64,000 nt of DNA from assembly GCF_900249755.1 (NCBI RefSeq), contig NZ_LT976854.1:2223709-2287708 (forward strand), given 5' to 3'. Position numbers and translations under genes: made by a program. Position 1 is the first letter of the stretch, and every line of letters starts with the position of its first letter. The DNA is from Cupriavidus taiwanensis (lineage in GTDB: Bacteria; Pseudomonadota; Gammaproteobacteria; Burkholderiales; Burkholderiaceae). Below the pieces are notes generated by a model, which was given only the letters and a program-made list of their open reading frames with translations, did no database searches and had not been told where the DNA came from. Shown here piece by piece: positions 8,933 through 18,562 of the stretch.

Positions 8933-10194
8933 AGGCGCTGCGCATCTTCATCTTCGCGGTGCTGTCGCAGGGGCTGGGCGCCATCACCGGCCTGCTGCTG
9001 GCGCATTGGCTCAGCGTGGGCGACTACGCCATCTATACGGTCACGGGGGCCATCGTCGGCGCGATGTCGATCATCACCAAGGGCGGCATCCATTTCGGGC
9101 TGAATGCGATCCTGGGGCGCACCTGGCCGGACCGCGCGCGCGCGGCGCAGGCCACGCGCGCCGCGCTGGCGCAGCGCAAGCGCATCTCGGCCTTCCTGCT
9201 GCCGCCGCTGCTGGTCGTCGCCGGCGTGCTGATGTACCGCAACCATGCGTCGCTGGCGTTGATTGCCGCGCTGCTGCTGACGCTGCTGACGATGTGGTAT
9301 TTCGACATGCAGTCGCGCGTGGTGGACCAGGTGCTGCTGTTCGCCAACCGCGCGCCGGCGCTGCAGGTGCTGGATGCCAGCCTGTCGGGCGCGCGGCTGG
9401 TGCTGTCGTGGGGGGTCTACCTGCTGGGGCTGCAGAGCGCGCTGGCCGCCAGCCTGGTCAACACGCTGTTCGCCGGGCTGCGCGTGCCGTTCGTGCGCCG
9501 CTGGCTGCGCCGCGAACTGCCGGCGACCGCGGCCGAGCCGATGCCCGAGGACCAGCGCTCGATCCGCGCCATCACGCGCCGCCAGATTCCCATGGACGCG
9601 TTCTACTGCATGCAGTCGCAGTTCGCCTTCGGCATCGTCGCGTTCTACGGCGCGGTCAGCCAGACCGCGGCGATCGGTGCGCTGTCGCGCATCGGCCAGC
9701 TGCTGGTGCCGGTCAGCATCGTGGTGGGCGCGTATGTCGTGCCGCGCTTCGCGCAGGCGCGCGAGCACGTGCTGCGCCAGTACCTGGGCTGGCTGCTGCT
9801 GGGTTCGCTGCCGGCCTGCACGCTGGTGCTGCTGGCGTGGCTGTGGCCCGCACTGCTGCTGCGCCTGGTCGGCGGCAACTACGCCGGGCTGACTTCGGAA
9901 CTGCTGATCGCGTGCCTGGGCGCGGGGGCCTACAGCATTGCCGGCGTGGCGTGGGAACTGCTGGCCAACCGGGGCCTGAACCACTTCAACTACATGCAGG
10001 TGCCGGTGGTGGTGGCGTGGTGCTTGATCGCGCCCCACCTGCTGGACCTGACCACGCTGCGCGGCGTGCTGTGGTTCGAGGCCGGGCTGGCCTCCGGGCT
10101 GGGCGCCGCGGTGCTGTGCGAACTGGCGGGCGCGATCCGCGCCGGGCGGCTGCTGCCGCCGCCGGTGCTGAGCGTCGACGGGAGCCGCCCATGA
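8929..10194 (+). CDS. Wzx-type polysaccharide flippase
   Basis: Integral membrane protein (421 aa) with about 10-12 hydrophobic segments over its full length and a MATE/MurJ-like layout. It is likely the flippase moving the undecaprenyl-linked repeat unit across the inner membrane. The first segment begins directly after the start (MKALRIFIFAVLSQGLGAI). A charged loop sits near residues 190-220. It is coupled to the glycosyltransferases on both sides by ATGA overlaps. The assignment rests on topology and context, since this family is poorly conserved. Confidence 0.8.
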   Translation: MKALRIFIFAVLSQGLGAITGLLLAHWLSVGDYAIYTVTGAIVGAMSIITKGGIHFGLNAILGRTWPDRARAAQATRAALAQRKRISAFLLPPLLVVAGVLMYRNHASLALIAALLLTLLTMWYFDMQSRVVDQVLLFANRAPALQVLDASLSGARLVLSWGVYLLGLQSALAASLVNTLFAGLRVPFVRRWLRRELPATAAEPMPEDQRSIRAITRRQIPMDAFYCMQSQFAFGIVAFYGAVSQTAAIGALSRIGQLLVPVSIVVGAYVVPRFAQAREHVLRQYLGWLLLGSLPACTLVLLAWLWPALLLRLVGGNYAGLTSELLIACLGAGAYSIAGVAWELLANRGLNHFNYMQVPVVVAWCLIAPHLLDLTTLRGVLWFEAGLASGLGAAVLCELAGAIRAGRLLPPPVLSVDGSRP

Positions 10195-11381
10195 AGGTCC
10201 TGGTCACCCACCCCGGCCTGCAGCATTCGCACCAGATGGCGCAGGCGCTGTACGAGCAGGGGCTGCTCTGCCAGTACTGGTCGGGCGTGCCGGTGCGCGG
10301 GCCGGGCGAGCCGGTGCCGTGGTGGCTGCCGCCGTCGCTCGGCGCCAAGGTGCGCGAGGTCGGCATCCCGCGCGCGCTGCGCCGCCATCCGCTGTGCTTC
10401 CCGGCCATGCTCAAGCTGGGGCTGCACCGCCGCGTCGGACTCAACCGCTACCTGGGCATGTCGCAGTCGGCCTATGCGCACCGCGTGTTCCACCTGTTCG
10501 ATGCGTGGGCCGCGCGGCGCGTCGAGGCGCTGCGCCCCGACGTGGTGGTGGCCTACGAGAACTCGGCGATGCAGACCTTCGAGGCGGCGCGCCGCATCGG
10601 CGCCCGCTGCGTGCTCGACGCGCCGGCGGTGCATCGCGCCACCGCGGCGGCGCTGCTGGGCCTGCAGCCCGACCCCTACCTGGCGTGCATCGACGCGCGC
10701 AAGGACCGCGAGGTGGAGCTGGCCGACCTGGTCATCACCTGTTCCGAGTTTGCCGCGCAGACCTACGCGCAGGCTGGCGTGCCGGACGCCAAGCTCAGGT
10801 CGATCCTGCTCGGCGCGAGCCTGCCGGGCCACGTGCAGCGCCGGCGCACGCGCGCCGGCACGCGCTTCCTGTATGCCGGCGGGCTGACCACGCTCAAGGC
10901 CGTCGACCTGCTGCAACAGGCCTTTGCCATGGTGCGCGCGCGCGTGCCGGAGGCCGAGCTGGCGGTGGCCGGCGGCGGTGCCGAGCCCGGGCTGGCCGCG
11001 GCGCTGGCGGCGACTCCCGGGGTCACGCTGCTCGGCGCCTTGCCGCAATCGGCGCTGTACCAGGAGCTGGCCGACGCCGATTGCCTGGTGCTGCCGTCGC
11101 GCTTCGATTCGTTCGGCATGGTGGTGGCCGAGGCGCTCGCCTGCGGCACGCCGGCGCTGGTGTCGGAGCGGGTCGGGGCCAAGGAGATTCTGCAGGAATT
11201 CCCGCGCGCGGGCTGGATCGTCCAGGTCAGCGCGCAATCGCTGTATGACCGCATGCTGGAGCTTGCCACGGTACGCGCCAGCCTGGACGAGGCGCGCCCG
11301 TACGCGAGCCTGGCCGGGGAGAAGTACACCTGGGCCAGGTATCGCCGCGCCGCGGTCGCAACCATCGCGACGCTATGCTGA
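10191..11381 (+). CDS. GT4-family glycosyltransferase
   Basis: 396-aa GT-B enzyme. The N-terminus begins MKVLVTHPGLQHSHQMAQAL. A segment with DLVITCSEFAAQTYAQAGV precedes the C-terminal half, where FLYAGGLTTLKAVDLLQQAF and LPSRFDSFGMVVAEALACG mark the donor site. GGGAG lies just upstream of the ATG at 10191, which overlaps the flippase stop. Its last seven bases overlap the next gene. Confidence 0.85.
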   Translation: MKVLVTHPGLQHSHQMAQALYEQGLLCQYWSGVPVRGPGEPVPWWLPPSLGAKVREVGIPRALRRHPLCFPAMLKLGLHRRVGLNRYLGMSQSAYAHRVFHLFDAWAARRVEALRPDVVVAYENSAMQTFEAARRIGARCVLDAPAVHRATAAALLGLQPDPYLACIDARKDREVELADLVITCSEFAAQTYAQAGVPDAKLRSILLGASLPGHVQRRRTRAGTRFLYAGGLTTLKAVDLLQQAFAMVRARVPEAELAVAGGGAEPGLAAALAATPGVTLLGALPQSALYQELADADCLVLPSRFDSFGMVVAEALACGTPALVSERVGAKEILQEFPRAGWIVQVSAQSLYDRMLELATVRASLDEARPYASLAGEKYTWARYRRAAVATIATLC

Positions 11382-12745
11382 GCCACTCCGCCGCACACCT
11401 GGCGCCGCCGGCGCGCTCGCGCATCCGCCGGCAGGCCCGCACCACCTTCGGCACGGTGTTCCTGCTGGTGTTCCTGGTCGCCGTGCTGGAAGGGGCGGCG
11501 CGCAAGTGGGTGGCGGGCTCGCTGAGCCTGCCGCTGGTGCTGCTGCGCGACCTGCTGGCGGTCTATGGCATCTACTACGCCATGCGCTACGGCGGCTTCA
11601 CGCCGGCACGGCCCGCGGTGCGGCTGCTGCTGCTGTGGAGCGCGCTGGTGCTGGCGTGGGGACTGGTGCAGACCATCGCCGGCGAGGGCAACCTCGCCAT
11701 CATGCTGGTCGGCCTGCGCTTCTGGCTGCTCTACCTGTGGTTCGGCGTGGCCGCGGCGCTGCTGCTCGAGCCCGACGACGTCGCCGCGATCTGCAAGACC
11801 ACGCTGGTGCTGATGGTGCTGATGGCGCCGCTGGTGGTGCTGCAGCACTACCTGCCGCCGGGCAGCTTCCTGAACCGGCAGGTCGACGGCGACGAGGACC
11901 GGGTCTTCATGATGGTCGGCGACATCGTGCGCACCACCGGCACGTTCTCGTTCACGCTGGGCTACACCACCTTCCTGGCGATCGCCATGCCGATGGCGCT
12001 GCACTACGTGCTCGGCGGCGACGGCAAGCGCCACTGGCTGTATGCGCTGGTGGTGCTGGGCAGCCTGCTGGTGAGCGTGCTGGTGAGCGGTTCGCGCGCG
12101 ACCGTGCTGTTGCTGCCGGGCCTGTTCGCGGTGGCGGCGCTGTGCACGCTGCTGTTCGGGCGCGCCGTGGCCAAGCGCCGCGTGCTGGTGTGGGCGGGCG
12201 CGGCGGTGCTGATCGGGGCGGTCGGCATGGCCGTGTTCAGCGAGTCGGTCGAAGGCACGGTCCAGCGCTTCCACGACGCGGCCGAGGACGAAGACTTCAG
12301 CGACCGCGTCGGCACCATGTTCCTGGGCGAGAGCGAGGCCTACGCCAAACCGAGCCTGCTGGGCGCGGGGCTCGGGCGCGGCAGCAACCTGGCCAGCTAC
12401 CTCGAGCGCGGCGAAATCACCTTCATGCTGTCGGAGACCGAGACCGGGCGCACCATCGAAGAGGCCGGCCTGCTCGGCTACCTGTACGTCGCGCTGAAGT
12501 TCACGGTCTGCGTGGCGGGGCTGTGGCTCGCCGTCGGCGCGGCGCGGCGCAGCGGCAACAGCTTTGCCATCCTGCTGTGGCTGGTGGCCACGCTGTGCCT
12601 GCTGACCTGGTCGCTGATCGGCCAGCTGACCGCCAACGTGCTGGGCTTTCTGTTTGTCGGCTTCACCATGGCGGTCACGCGGCTGGCGCGCCAGGGAAGG
12701 CTCGCGCGCACGGACGGGCGCGCGCGGCCGCGGCGCCCGCGCTAG
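11375..12745 (+). CDS. O-antigen ligase/Wzy-type polymerase membrane protein
   Basis: 456-aa polytopic membrane protein with about ten or more hydrophobic helices and one larger hydrophilic loop (roughly residues 285-365, containing SEAYAKPSLLGAGLGRGSN). This fits the O-antigen ligase/polymerase (Wzy_C) superfamily. In this locus a polymerase joining repeat units in the periplasm is the most likely role, because wza/wzc/wzx companions are present and no other Wzy candidate is visible. The start at 11375 overlaps the previous gene by 7 bp. Confidence 0.78.
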   Translation: MLSHSAAHLAPPARSRIRRQARTTFGTVFLLVFLVAVLEGAARKWVAGSLSLPLVLLRDLLAVYGIYYAMRYGGFTPARPAVRLLLLWSALVLAWGLVQTIAGEGNLAIMLVGLRFWLLYLWFGVAAALLLEPDDVAAICKTTLVLMVLMAPLVVLQHYLPPGSFLNRQVDGDEDRVFMMVGDIVRTTGTFSFTLGYTTFLAIAMPMALHYVLGGDGKRHWLYALVVLGSLLVSVLVSGSRATVLLLPGLFAVAALCTLLFGRAVAKRRVLVWAGAAVLIGAVGMAVFSESVEGTVQRFHDAAEDEDFSDRVGTMFLGESEAYAKPSLLGAGLGRGSNLASYLERGEITFMLSETETGRTIEEAGLLGYLYVALKFTVCVAGLWLAVGAARRSGNSFAILLWLVATLCLLTWSLIGQLTANVLGFLFVGFTMAVTRLARQGRLARTDGRARPRRPR

Positions 12746-12804
12746 CCACCAGCGCGGGGCCACGCACCCATATCAGACCTCAACATCGATCCGCGAAAGG
12801 CAAT

Positions 12805-14031
12805 ATGAGGCTCATCCTGTTCGGTCATCCCGTTTTTTTCGGCAGCCACAGCATGGACCGCTTCGCGGCCATGATTGTCGAAGGCATGCGCGAGCGCGGC
12901 CACGAGGCCCAGTTGTGGACGCCGCCCGCGGTGCTGGTGCGGCTGTCCACGCGCCCGGGCCCGCGCAAGTGGCTCGGCTATCTCGACCAGTACGTGCTGT
13001 TCCCGGCGTGGGCGTGGTGGCGGCTGCGGCGCGAGGGCGCGGGCGCGCTGGTGGTGCTGACCGATCATTCGCTGGGCATGTGGATGTGGCTGCTGCATCG
13101 CCGCCCGCATGTCATCCACTGCCACGACTTTATCGCCCAGCGCACCGCGGCGGGGGAGTTTCCCGGCCGCCAGCTGTCCGCCAGCGGGCGCCTGTACCAG
13201 GCGCTGATCCTGCGCGGCGTCGGCCTGGGCCGCAACTTCGTCGCGGTCTCGGACAAGACCGCGCAGGACCTGCTGCGCCTGCATCCGGGGCGGCCGCCGC
13301 GGGTGCGCGTGGTGCACAACGGCCTCAACTACCCGTTCCGCCCGCTCGCGCCCGATGTCGCCATGCGCCGGCTGCGCGCGGCCAGCATCGACGATATCCG
13401 GCCCGGCATGCTGGTCCATATCGGCGGCAACCAGTGGTACAAGAACCGCGAAGGCGTGCTGGCGCTCTACCAGGCCTATTGCGAGGCGCTTTGCACGGGC
13501 GCCGGCGGCGCCGCGCCGCGCCCGCTGTGGATGATCGGCCCCGAGCCGACCCCGGCCATGCGCGAGCTGGCCGCCGGCGCGGAGCAGCTGGGCGGCGAGG
13601 TGCGCTTCCTGGAGGGCATGTCCACCGCGGCCGTGCACGCTGCCTATGCGCTCGCGGCAGTGCTGCTGTTCCCGAGCCTGGAAGAGGGCTTCGGCTGGCC
13701 GGTGATCGAGGCCATGGCGTGCGGCATCCCGGTGCTGACCACGGCGCGCGCGCCGATGCAGGAGATCGGCGGCGGGCTGGCCTTGCTGATGGAGCCGATG
13801 GAGGCGATCGAGCCAGGCCAGGCGCAGGCCTGGGCCCGGCGCAACGTGGGCGTGCTGCTGGAGCTGCTGTCGTGGCCGCAGGCCCGGCTCGACCAGCTCT
13901 CGGCCGACTCGCTGGCGTGGGCGCGGCATTTCTCCGCGGAGCGGGCGCTGGACCAGTACGAGGCCATCTACCAGGCCGCATTGGCCCCGGCGTCAGCGGC
14001 CGAGACGGCGGAGGCCGGCACGGCCGGCTGA
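12805..14031 (+). CDS. GT4-family glycosyltransferase
   Basis: 408-aa glycosyltransferase, last gene of the rightward run. It begins MRLILFGHPVFFGSHSMDRF and contains VHIGGNQWYKNREGVLALY at the domain switch and FPSLEEGFGWPVIEAMACG at the donor site, the canonical E-x7-E region. AAAGG stands five bases before the ATG at 12805. It follows the polymerase by 59 bp. The last ten residues are Ala/Glu-rich and end in a degenerate DNA repeat that continues past the stop. Confidence 0.86.
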   Translation: MRLILFGHPVFFGSHSMDRFAAMIVEGMRERGHEAQLWTPPAVLVRLSTRPGPRKWLGYLDQYVLFPAWAWWRLRREGAGALVVLTDHSLGMWMWLLHRRPHVIHCHDFIAQRTAAGEFPGRQLSASGRLYQALILRGVGLGRNFVAVSDKTAQDLLRLHPGRPPRVRVVHNGLNYPFRPLAPDVAMRRLRAASIDDIRPGMLVHIGGNQWYKNREGVLALYQAYCEALCTGAGGAAPRPLWMIGPEPTPAMRELAAGAEQLGGEVRFLEGMSTAAVHAAYALAAVLLFPSLEEGFGWPVIEAMACGIPVLTTARAPMQEIGGGLALLMEPMEAIEPGQAQAWARRNVGVLLELLSWPQARLDQLSADSLAWARHFSAERALDQYEAIYQAALAPASAAETAEAGTAG

Positions 14032-14095
14032 GAGCGATAGAGAGCGGCTGAGAGCGGCGGAAGCCGGCTCAGGCCGGCTGAGGCCGACGGCCGCG
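14032..14095. repeat. Degenerate short tandem repeat after a glycosyltransferase
   Basis: Imperfect copies of a GAGAGCGG/GGCTGAG-like unit follow the stop codon directly (GAGAGCGATAGAGAGCGG, then GGCTGAGAGCGG, then CCGGCTCAGGCCGGCTGAGG). The last part forms a small inverted repeat. The convergent methyltransferase ends 34 bases further on. Confidence 0.5.
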
Positions 14096-14128
14096 CGGCA
14101 GGACCGCGGCCGTGGCGCGAACTTCGGC

Positions 14129-14908
14129 TCAATGCAGGGTGTAGGCGACGGTCTGGATCACGCCCGCGCCTTCGCGCACCTCGCACAACACGCGGCTGTG
14201 CACCGGCTTCAGGTTGAACGGCGGCGCGGTCAGCACCACGCCGCTCGGCACCATGCGCGCCAGCCGCGTCGACGCCCCCAGCCGCTTGGCCGCGTTGGGC
14301 GGGAAATCCGGCGCCAGCGGCAGGTGTTCGGTCAGCACCAGCACCTGGTAGCGGTGCAGCTTGGCCAGCACGCGCGCGATCCTGTCGTTGTCCAGGTGCT
14401 GCAGCACCTGGCGCAGGAACACCACGTCGCCGGCGGGCAGATCGTCGCCGGCAATGTCGAGGCAGCGGAATTCGACATCGAGGTGGCCGTAGCGCTCGCG
14501 GTTGGCCGCGATCAGCGGCGCCACCACGTCGCAGGCGACATAGCGCGCGCAGGCCGGGCGGATGCGGCTGCCGATATGGAAGTCGCCGCAGCCCAGGTCG
14601 ACCACGTCGGGCTTGCGCGGCAGTTCGCGCAGCAGCGCGGTGACGGCCTCGGTGTAGGGCTGGACGATGCGCGGGTCGTGCGAGCCGGTGCCGCTGAAGA
14701 AGCCCGGCTCTTCCGCCTCGCCCCACAGGCTGCTGTGGTAGATGTCTGAGAACACTTCGCCAGGCGGCTTGGCGCGGTAGCGTGCGTCATGCTGCTGCTC
14801 GCGGCGCACGTGGTAGTACGTGCGCAGCCAGGCGGGCACCAGGGGCTTGATGGTCTGCATCAGGCGTTGCGCCAGCGCGGCCTGCGTGGTGGCGGTGTTG
14901 TCGGTCAT
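14129..14908 (-). CDS. SAM-dependent methyltransferase
   Basis: 259-aa class I methyltransferase, probably modifying the glycan or its lipid carrier. SAM motif I is VVDLGCGDFHIGS near residue 102, followed by an acidic residue after the second strand (YVACDVVAPL) and the motif IV/post region DVVFLRQVLQHLDND. No membrane segment is seen. It is the distal gene of the leftward gmd-fcl-WcaI set, 42 bases after the glycosyltransferase, with a G-rich ribosome site before ATG 14908. The substrate is unknown. Confidence 0.82.
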   Translation of the reverse strand: MTDNTATTQAALAQRLMQTIKPLVPAWLRTYYHVRREQQHDARYRAKPPGEVFSDIYHSSLWGEAEEPGFFSGTGSHDPRIVQPYTEAVTALLRELPRKPDVVDLGCGDFHIGSRIRPACARYVACDVVAPLIAANRERYGHLDVEFRCLDIAGDDLPAGDVVFLRQVLQHLDNDRIARVLAKLHRYQVLVLTEHLPLAPDFPPNAAKRLGASTRLARMVPSGVVLTAPPFNLKPVHSRVLCEVREGAGVIQTVAYTLH

Positions 14909-14950
14909 GACGGGTTCCCCCTTCGATGTTGGGTGGGCCGCCGCGGCGCC

Positions 14951-16201
14951 TCAGGCAACCGCGGAGGCATCTTGCGCGGCAGGCGGCGATACCAGCGCCT
15001 GCAGCGCGGTTTCCAGTTGCGCCAGCACCGCGTCGCGGCCGAGATGGGCTTCGGCCCAGGCGCGGCCCGCGGCGGCATGCATGGCGCGCCGCTGCGGCTG
15101 GCAGGCGAGGGTGGCAATGGCGTGCGCCAGCGCGCTGCCATCGCCGGGCGGCACCAGCACGCCCACGCGCGCCACCAGGCGGCCCAGCTCGGTATCGGGC
15201 AGCGCGGTGGCAATCACCGCGCGCCGGCTCGCCAGCATGCCGGTGAGCTTGGACGGCATCACCAGGTCGGCCGCGTCGGCGCGCTGCGGCAGCAGATGGA
15301 TATCGGCGGCCGCCATCATCGCGTGGAACTGCGCCTGCGGCTGCAGCGGCAGGAAGTGCACGCGCGCCATGCCGGCGCAGCGCGCCTGCAGCGCGGCGCG
15401 GCCGCTGCCGTCGCCGCACAGCACCACGTGGATGCGCTGGTGGCCTTGCAGCGCCTGCGCGGCGTCGGCCAGCACTTCCAGGCCCTGCTTGTTGCCCATG
15501 TTGCCGGCATACAGCGCGACCACCGCATCGGCGGGAATGCCCAGCCCTTGCCGGAACGCCAGCGCCGCGTCGGCCGGGGCCTCGTGCAGGTCGGCCCAGT
15601 TGGGCAGCAGCGTCAGGCGCGCATTGCTGACGCCCTTGGCGCGCAACGCGTCGGCCATCGCGTGCGAGATGGTCGAGACGCGGTGGAAGCGCGTGGTCAG
15701 CGCGCGTTCGATGCGCGTGGCCAGCCGGCGCAGCAGCGGATGGCGCAGCACCCCCAGCGCGAACGCGGCATCGACCTCCAGGTCCTGCACATGCAGCCAG
15801 GTGCGGGCGCGCGTGCAGCTGCCCAGCAGCAGCGCCGCGGGGCTGCACATCAGCGTGGGCTCGACCGCGAAGATCACGTCGGGACGCCAGCGCAGCTGCG
15901 CCGCCATGCACGGCACGCTGCTCAGCGCAAAGCTCATCAGATGCAGGATGCGCAGCAGGCCGGAAGGCTTGCGCGGCACCCACACCGGCGCGCGGTAGAC
16001 GGTCACGCTGCCGTGCGTTTCGCGGCGATAGCGCCAGGCGCTGTAGCCCTCGCTGACGCGCCACGCCGGGTAGTACGGCGGCGCGCAGACCACGCGCACC
16101 TCGTGCCCGCGCGCGGCCAGCCATTGCGCCTGCTCGCCGGTGTACTTGCCGATGCCGGTCAGCTCGGGCGCGTAGTTCTGGCAGTAGATCAGGATCTTCA
16201 T
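14951..16201 (-). CDS. WcaI/WbuB-family glycosyltransferase
   Basis: 416-aa GT4 enzyme of the colanic-acid WcaI group, often a fucosyltransferase that uses GDP-L-fucose. It starts MKILIYCQNYAPELTGIGKY, the signature N-terminus of this group, followed by VVCAPPYYPAWRV. The C-terminal half has LYAGNMGNKQGLEVL and DLVMPSKLTGMLASRRAVIA. It lies 21 bases downstream of fcl in the same direction, so it is a natural user of the GDP-fucose made by gmd-fcl. That substrate is an inference. Confidence 0.87.
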   Translation of the reverse strand: MKILIYCQNYAPELTGIGKYTGEQAQWLAARGHEVRVVCAPPYYPAWRVSEGYSAWRYRRETHGSVTVYRAPVWVPRKPSGLLRILHLMSFALSSVPCMAAQLRWRPDVIFAVEPTLMCSPAALLLGSCTRARTWLHVQDLEVDAAFALGVLRHPLLRRLATRIERALTTRFHRVSTISHAMADALRAKGVSNARLTLLPNWADLHEAPADAALAFRQGLGIPADAVVALYAGNMGNKQGLEVLADAAQALQGHQRIHVVLCGDGSGRAALQARCAGMARVHFLPLQPQAQFHAMMAAADIHLLPQRADAADLVMPSKLTGMLASRRAVIATALPDTELGRLVARVGVLVPPGDGSALAHAIATLACQPQRRAMHAAAGRAWAEAHLGRDAVLAQLETALQALVSPPAAQDASAVA

Positions 16202-16222
16202 GGCCGCTCCGCGCGTTCGGGG

Positions 16223-17215
16223 TCAGGCCAGCGCGGCCGCGATGCCGCCGGGCAGCATGCCGGTGCGGCAGGCCTCGTCGTAGACGCCGCGCAGGCCGTC
16301 GCGCAGCGCAATGCGCGGGTGCCAGCCGGTGCGCATGATGGCGCTGCTGTCCAGCCGCTTGCGCGGGGTGCCGTCGGGCTTGCCGGCTTCGAAGACGATG
16401 GTGCCGCGATAGCCGGTGACCTGCGCCACCAATGCCGCCAGTTCGCCGATCGAGACCTCGTCGTCGCTGCCGACGTTGAGGAAGCCCGCGGGCGCGGCCT
16501 CGCGGTAGGCCGGCGCGGACAGCGCCATCACATGCAGGCAGGCGCGCGCCAGGTCGTCCGCATGCAGGAATTCCCGCAGGGGCTTGCCGGTGCCCCACAC
16601 CGGCACGCGTTCGCTGCCGGCCAGGCGCGCGTCATGGAAGCGGCGCACCAGTCCCGGTATCACGTGGCTGTTGTCGGGGTGGTAGTTGTCGCCGGGCCCA
16701 TAGAGATTGGTCGGCATCACGCAGCGATAATCGGTGCCGTACTGGCGGTTGTAGCTGTCGCACAGCATGATGCCGGCGATCTTGGCGATGGCGTAGGGCG
16801 CGTTGGTCGGCTCCAGCGCGCCGGTCAGCAGCGACGCTTCGCGGATCGGCTGCGGCGCCAGCCGCGGGTAGATGCAGCTCGAGCCCAGGAACAGCAGCCG
16901 CCGCACGCCGGCCTGCCAGGCGCCATGGATCACGTTGGTGGCGATGGCCAGGTTCTGGCGGATGAATTCGGCGGGGTAGGTGTTGTTGGCATGGATGCCC
17001 CCCACGCGCGCGGCGGCCAGGTAGACCGCGTCGATGCGCTCGCCGGCGAAGAACGCCTGCACCTGCGCCTGGTCGCACAGGTCCAGCTCGGCGTGCGTGC
17101 GCGTGACGAGGTCGGCGCCGCCCTGCGCGCGCAGGGCGCGCTCGATCGCCGAGCCCACCATGCCGCGGTGGCCGGCCACAAAGATGCGCGGGCGCGCTGC
17201 CAGGGCCTGGTTCAT
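16223..17215 (-). CDS. fcl: GDP-L-fucose synthase
   Basis: NADPH-dependent 3,5-epimerase/4-reductase making GDP-L-fucose from GDP-4-keto-6-deoxymannose. The N-terminal cofactor motif is [12 protein letters not shown], the substrate-binding Ser/Cys segment is GSSCIYP, and the catalytic Y-x3-K is in [10 protein letters not shown]. At 330 aa it has the normal family length. The ATG at 17215 was chosen because GAGG lies seven bases upstream; an in-frame ATG at 17251 would overlap gmd. It follows gmd by 28 bp. Confidence 0.95.
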   Translation of the reverse strand: MNQALAARPRIFVAGHRGMVGSAIERALRAQGGADLVTRTHAELDLCDQAQVQAFFAGERIDAVYLAAARVGGIHANNTYPAEFIRQNLAIATNVIHGAWQAGVRRLLFLGSSCIYPRLAPQPIREASLLTGALEPTNAPYAIAKIAGIMLCDSYNRQYGTDYRCVMPTNLYGPGDNYHPDNSHVIPGLVRRFHDARLAGSERVPVWGTGKPLREFLHADDLARACLHVMALSAPAYREAAPAGFLNVGSDDEVSIGELAALVAQVTGYRGTIVFEAGKPDGTPRKRLDSSAIMRTGWHPRIALRDGLRGVYDEACRTGMLPGGIAAALA

Positions 17216-17243
17216 GGGTGCCTCGCGTTGGCCGTGCCAGCGG

Positions 17244-18455
17244 CTACTCAAGATGGTTGAAGGCCTGGAAGCCGGCCAGCCTGACCAGCGCGTCGCGGCG
17301 CGCCGCGGCGTAGTCGGCCTCGATCATTTCGCGGACCAGTTCGGCGAAGCCGATGCGCGGGGTCCAGCCCAGGCGCTCGCGCGCGCGGCTGGCATCGCCG
17401 AGCAGCGTTTCCACCTCGGTCGGCCGGAAGTAGCGCGGATCGACCCGCACCACGATCTCGCCCGGCTTGCATGCCGGCGCGATCGCACCGGCGCGGGCGG
17501 GCGGATCGACCTGCTCGACGATGCCGACCTCGTCGACGCCGCTGCCATGGAAGGTGATGGTGATGCCCAGCTCGCGCGCCGCGCGCTGCACGAACTCGCG
17601 CACGCTGTGCTGCTCGCCGCTGGCGATGACGAAGTCTTCGGCCGCCGGCTGCTGCAGCATCAGCCACTGCATCTCGACGTAGTCGCGCGCATGGCCCCAG
17701 TCGCGCAGCGCCGACAGGTTGCCCAGGTACAGCGTTTCCTGCAGCCCCAGCGCGATGCGCGCGATCGCGCGCGTGATCTTGCGGGTGACGAAGGTCTCGC
17801 CGCGCACCGGGCTTTCATGGTTGAACAGGATGCCGTTGCAGGCGTACATGCCGTAGGCCTCGCGGTAGTTCACCGTGATCCAGTAGGCGTAGAGCTTGGC
17901 GGCGGCATACGGGCTGCGCGGGTAGAACGGCGTGGTTTCCTTCTGCGGGATTTCCTGCACCAGCCCGTAGAGTTCGGAGGTCGAGGCCTGGTAGAAGCGC
18001 GTGAGCTTCTCCATCCCCAGGATGCGGATCGCCTCGAGCAGGCGCAGCGTGCCGATGGCGTCGGTGTTGGCGGTGTACTCGGGCTCTTCGAACGAGACCT
18101 GCACGTGGCTCTGCGCGGCGAGGTTGTAGATCTCGTCGGGCTGCGACTGCTGCACCACGCGCACCAGGCTGGCGGTGTCGGTCATGTCGCCGTGGTGCAG
18201 GATCAGCCGGCGCTCCTGCGCCTGCGGGTCCTGGTACAGGTGGTCGATGCGCTCGGTGTTGAACAGCGAGCTGCGCCGCTTGATGCCGTGGACTTCATAG
18301 CCCTTGCCCAACAGCAGTTCGCACAGGTAGGCGCCGTCCTGCCCGGTGATGCCGGTAATCAGCGCGCGGCGGATGCCGTTGCGCCCGCGTGGCGGGGCCC
18401 GCTCCGGCCCGCTGGCAGTGATATGACCAAGAGTGTCCAGCTCGTTTGCGCCCAT
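17244..18455 (-). CDS. gmd: GDP-mannose 4,6-dehydratase
   Basis: First step from GDP-mannose to GDP-L-fucose. An SDR-extended enzyme with cofactor motif [29 protein letters not shown], catalytic Y-x3-K in [12 protein letters not shown] and [19 protein letters not shown], all hallmark Gmd segments. It is 403 aa, with about 28 extra residues before the first strand compared with E. coli Gmd; a later start is possible but no better ATG is close. No manA/manB/manC genes lie in the window, so GDP-mannose must come from elsewhere. Confidence 0.95.
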   Translation of the reverse strand: MGANELDTLGHITASGPERAPPRGRNGIRRALITGITGQDGAYLCELLLGKGYEVHGIKRRSSLFNTERIDHLYQDPQAQERRLILHHGDMTDTASLVRVVQQSQPDEIYNLAAQSHVQVSFEEPEYTANTDAIGTLRLLEAIRILGMEKLTRFYQASTSELYGLVQEIPQKETTPFYPRSPYAAAKLYAYWITVNYREAYGMYACNGILFNHESPVRGETFVTRKITRAIARIALGLQETLYLGNLSALRDWGHARDYVEMQWLMLQQPAAEDFVIASGEQHSVREFVQRAARELGITITFHGSGVDEVGIVEQVDPPARAGAIAPACKPGEIVVRVDPRYFRPTEVETLLGDASRARERLGWTPRIGFAELVREMIEADYAAARRDALVRLAGFQAFNHLE

Positions 18456-18562
18456 GGCTCTGATCCGTTAGCAAGTGGGGCGACTGTAGCGCCGCACTGC
18501 GGCAGCGCACCGTCTGCTACCCCACACAACGGCGGCTGGCGCTGTGGGCGCACCGCCACGGA

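Noticed and set aside
14789-17260. 823-residue rightward frame opposite the WcaI-type gene and fcl
   Set aside because: It is antisense to two well-supported enzymes and covers their gap without any domain signal.
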